DNA of 64,000 bases from an uncultured Lachnospiraceae bacterium (GTDB taxonomy: Bacteria; Bacillota; Clostridia; Lachnospirales; Lachnospiraceae), in contig CAMXPV010000021.1 in assembly GCA_947245585.1 (NCBI GenBank), positions 1 through 64,000 on the forward strand, written 5' to 3'. Below are positions 62,713 through 64,000 of this stretch, in pieces. Both the position numbers and the translations under genes were made by a program. Every line of letters starts with the position of its first letter. Position 1 is the first letter of the stretch. The notes under the pieces were generated by a model, which worked only from the letters and a program-made list of their open reading frames with translations, did no database searches and was not told the origin of the DNA.

Positions 62713-63465
62713 TTATCCTTCCTTTCTGGTAAATAGAATTCTACCTGCGGTATAAAAGAGTACAATCCATACTGCAATCATACACAGGGCAAAAAGTTCA
62801 ACGGATGAAAAATCCCGATAATAATAGGTGACTATTCTGGTAGCCGGGTTCCAGTCCATCATCACAATGGCGGAGGAGAGAAAGCCGCCCCATGGTAGAA
62901 AGGAGTAGGTTTTCAGGTACATCAGAATTACGCCCAGCATAGAACCACACAAACCTACAACCAGGGGAATCATCTGGTTAAAAAACAGCAGGGACAGATC
63001 GAGCTGCAGCAGATAGAGCGAGAGGCAGCAGGCGGTCTGTAATACAAAAGAGAGCAGATAAGCTTTCAGGTCGGGATTGCCGACATAACCGTGACCATAT
63101 CCCAAAGCCAACAGGAAGAGGTAGTCGGCGACGGTCATAGCCAATATAAAAAGAAAACCGCAGAGGACTTTGGCGTGGTAGAGTGCGCCGGCAGTTCTCA
63201 AAGTTTTTAGCTGCTTATAAGTATTTCCCTTGTGCTCTATGTCTGCAAGGCGGGAGGCCAGAACGGATATGACAGTGGGCATCATAATGGCGCATAACAG
63301 GGGTTGGGTGTGGAGATTGTAAAGCCATCCCTGCAGAAGCTCCTTTTCACTGGGATTTTTGGAAGCCCAGAGGAGCCATGCGAACTGAATGCTCATCATG
63401 GCGCACATGGTCAGACCTATCTTTTTTCGTTTGATTTTTCGATATTCCATCTGTAAGGTAATCAT
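62713..63465 (-). CDS. ABC-2 permease, LanE-like
   Basis: A 250-residue membrane protein with six helices and the family start LQMEYRKIKRKKIGLTM and ADIEHKGNTYKQLKTL. ATG 63465 is chosen; upstream codons do not look like the family. It overlaps the ATPase gene by four bases. Confidence 0.8.
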   Translation of the reverse strand: MITLQMEYRKIKRKKIGLTMCAMMSIQFAWLLWASKNPSEKELLQGWLYNLHTQPLLCAIMMPTVISVLASRLADIEHKGNTYKQLKTLRTAGALYHAKVLCGFLFILAMTVADYLFLLALGYGHGYVGNPDLKAYLLSFVLQTACCLSLYLLQLDLSLLFFNQMIPLVVGLCGSMLGVILMYLKTYSFLPWGGFLSSAIVMMDWNPATRIVTYYYRDFSSVELFALCMIAVWIVLFYTAGRILFTRKEG

Positions 63466-64000
63466 AAGCTGCTCTCCTTTCCGGTCAGGGACAGGAAGAT
63501 ATCTTCCAGACTCTTCTCTCTTTTTTCGACACGGTACAGTGATATATTTTGTGAAACAAGCTGCCGACACAGATTGGCCACATAATTGTCGTCCACCAAG
63601 GGCAGTAAAAGGTAATCGTCCTCCTGTGTGGCGGTGATGCCGTCCTGGCGGAGCAGATCAAGGGCAATAGCTGTGTGGCTGACCCGAAGAGCAATCTGTT
63701 GTTTCGCATGGGAGTGGAGAGACTCCAATGTATTCTGATAGACTAATTCTCCTTTTCTGATAATACCTACATGGTCAGCCATCTGGTCAATTTCACTCAG
63801 CAGATGAGAGGACACGACTACGGTAATGCCGTATTCGGAGGGAAGGGAACAGATCAGCTCACGCATTTCCTGGATCCCGGCAGGGTCTAGGCCGTTTGTA
63901 GGTTCATCGAGAATTAAAAGCTTGGGAAAGCCGAGCAGGGCAGCGGCGAGGCCAAGACGCTGTTTCATGCCGAGGGAATAATGATTGACGAGCTTCTTAC
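63462..64000 (-). CDS. ABC ATPase, LanF/BcrA-like (5' end outside window)
   Basis: The visible part of about 179 codons has the signature YSLGMKQRLGLAAALLG, Walker B LLILDEPTNGLDP, the switch SSHLLSEI and a C-terminal helical region of the BcrA/LanF type. The reading frame is open to base 64000 so Walker A lies beyond the window. It would power the two permeases. No lantibiotic synthesis gene is visible in the window, so self-immunity cannot be judged. Confidence 0.9.
   Translation of the reverse strand, partial: KKLVNHYSLGMKQRLGLAAALLGFPKLLILDEPTNGLDPAGIQEMRELICSLPSEYGITVVVSSHLLSEIDQMADHVGIIRKGELVYQNTLESLHSHAKQQIALRVSHTAIALDLLRQDGITATQEDDYLLLPLVDDNYVANLCRQLVSQNISLYRVEKREKSLEDIFLSLTGKESSL

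Noticed and set aside
1-64000. CRISPR arrays, tRNA or rRNA genes
   Set aside because: No regular repeat-spacer pattern, cloverleaf with TTC-loop signature or rRNA core sequence was recognised by eye.

Overview
The window looks like chromosome of a Gram-positive anaerobe of the Clostridia, most likely a Lachnospiraceae-type gut bacterium. The basis is strong AGGAGG-type ribosome binding sites, many lipoproteins with lipobox cysteines, Firmicutes-type two-component systems (YesM/AraC, OmpR, LytTR), mutS2, KtrAB, an Mrp/Mbh-like antiporter, a YhaM-type nuclease, and several small decayed PD-(D/E)XK and DUF1016 genes. No rRNA, tRNA, CRISPR array or intact insertion sequence was seen. Family names come from reading the proteins, not from database searches.

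Layout. 1-4.8 kb (minus strand): mutS2, then an OmpR-type regulator and its sensor kinase, running into a terminator at 1-43 across a broken 3' piece of trmL. 5.0-12.1 kb (plus): nucleoside salvage operon udp-deoC-cdd-deoB, followed closely by a membrane HtrA-like protein with no catalytic serine, a YhaM-like OB/HD nuclease and rlmD. 12.2-19.0 kb is a patchwork: an intact PD-(D/E)XK (Rpn/transposase-like) protein, a LysM lipoprotein, a lone AAA ATPase, an UlaG-like hydrolase, a leader with a large terminator hairpin, a response regulator cut off inside its LytTR domain, and a 5'-truncated PD-(D/E)XK remnant. 19.0-25.8 kb is a redox-flavoured run: a membrane-anchored FGE-like/flavodoxin fusion, a DUF4405-like membrane protein, a cyclophilin-like/flavodoxin lipoprotein, an aldo-keto reductase, a CMD protein, an AraC regulator, a VOC/DUF3795 fusion and a TfoX-like protein. 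25.9-29.7 kb has a TPR-like protein, Fic and GNAT scraps, a MATE exporter and a DUF1016 nuclease gene broken by one TGA and marked by a duplicated palindrome. 29.8-32.7 kb (minus): ktrB-ktrA-lysR.

32.9-39.1 kb (plus): an RND/MMPL exporter overlapping a 1212-residue GLUG-repeat surface protein. 39.1-48.6 kb (minus): a ten-gene Mrp/Mbh-like cation antiporter operon with four NuoL/M/N-type subunits and no hydrogenase or quinone-module genes. 48.8-57.7 kb (plus): an HptA/HptS/HptR-like trio (lipoprotein, YesM-type kinase, AraC-type regulator) ahead of a binding-protein ABC importer of the Fe/hexose-phosphate (Afu/Fbp) type. A strongly folded intergenic RNA lies between kinase and regulator. 57.9-60.2 kb looks A+T-richer by eye: MarR regulator with a palindromic operator, nitroreductase, Fpg/MutM. 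60.2-64 kb: a ketopantoate reductase family protein, a small unknown gene, a truncated RelE-like toxin with an XRE-type antitoxin, and (minus) a LanFEG-like ABC exporter that runs off the right edge.

The genes link as follows. The nucleoside operon feeds (deoxy)ribose phosphates into central metabolism. The Hpt-like trio probably senses an outside solute and controls the adjacent importer. The Mrp-like complex and KtrAB handle Na+/H+ and K+. The flavodoxin cluster may move electrons to or at the outer face of the membrane. The least familiar parts are the exported flavodoxin cluster, the MMPL/GLUG pair, the four-subunit antiporter, the ABC ATPase with a large insertion and the RNA fold at 51494-51602.
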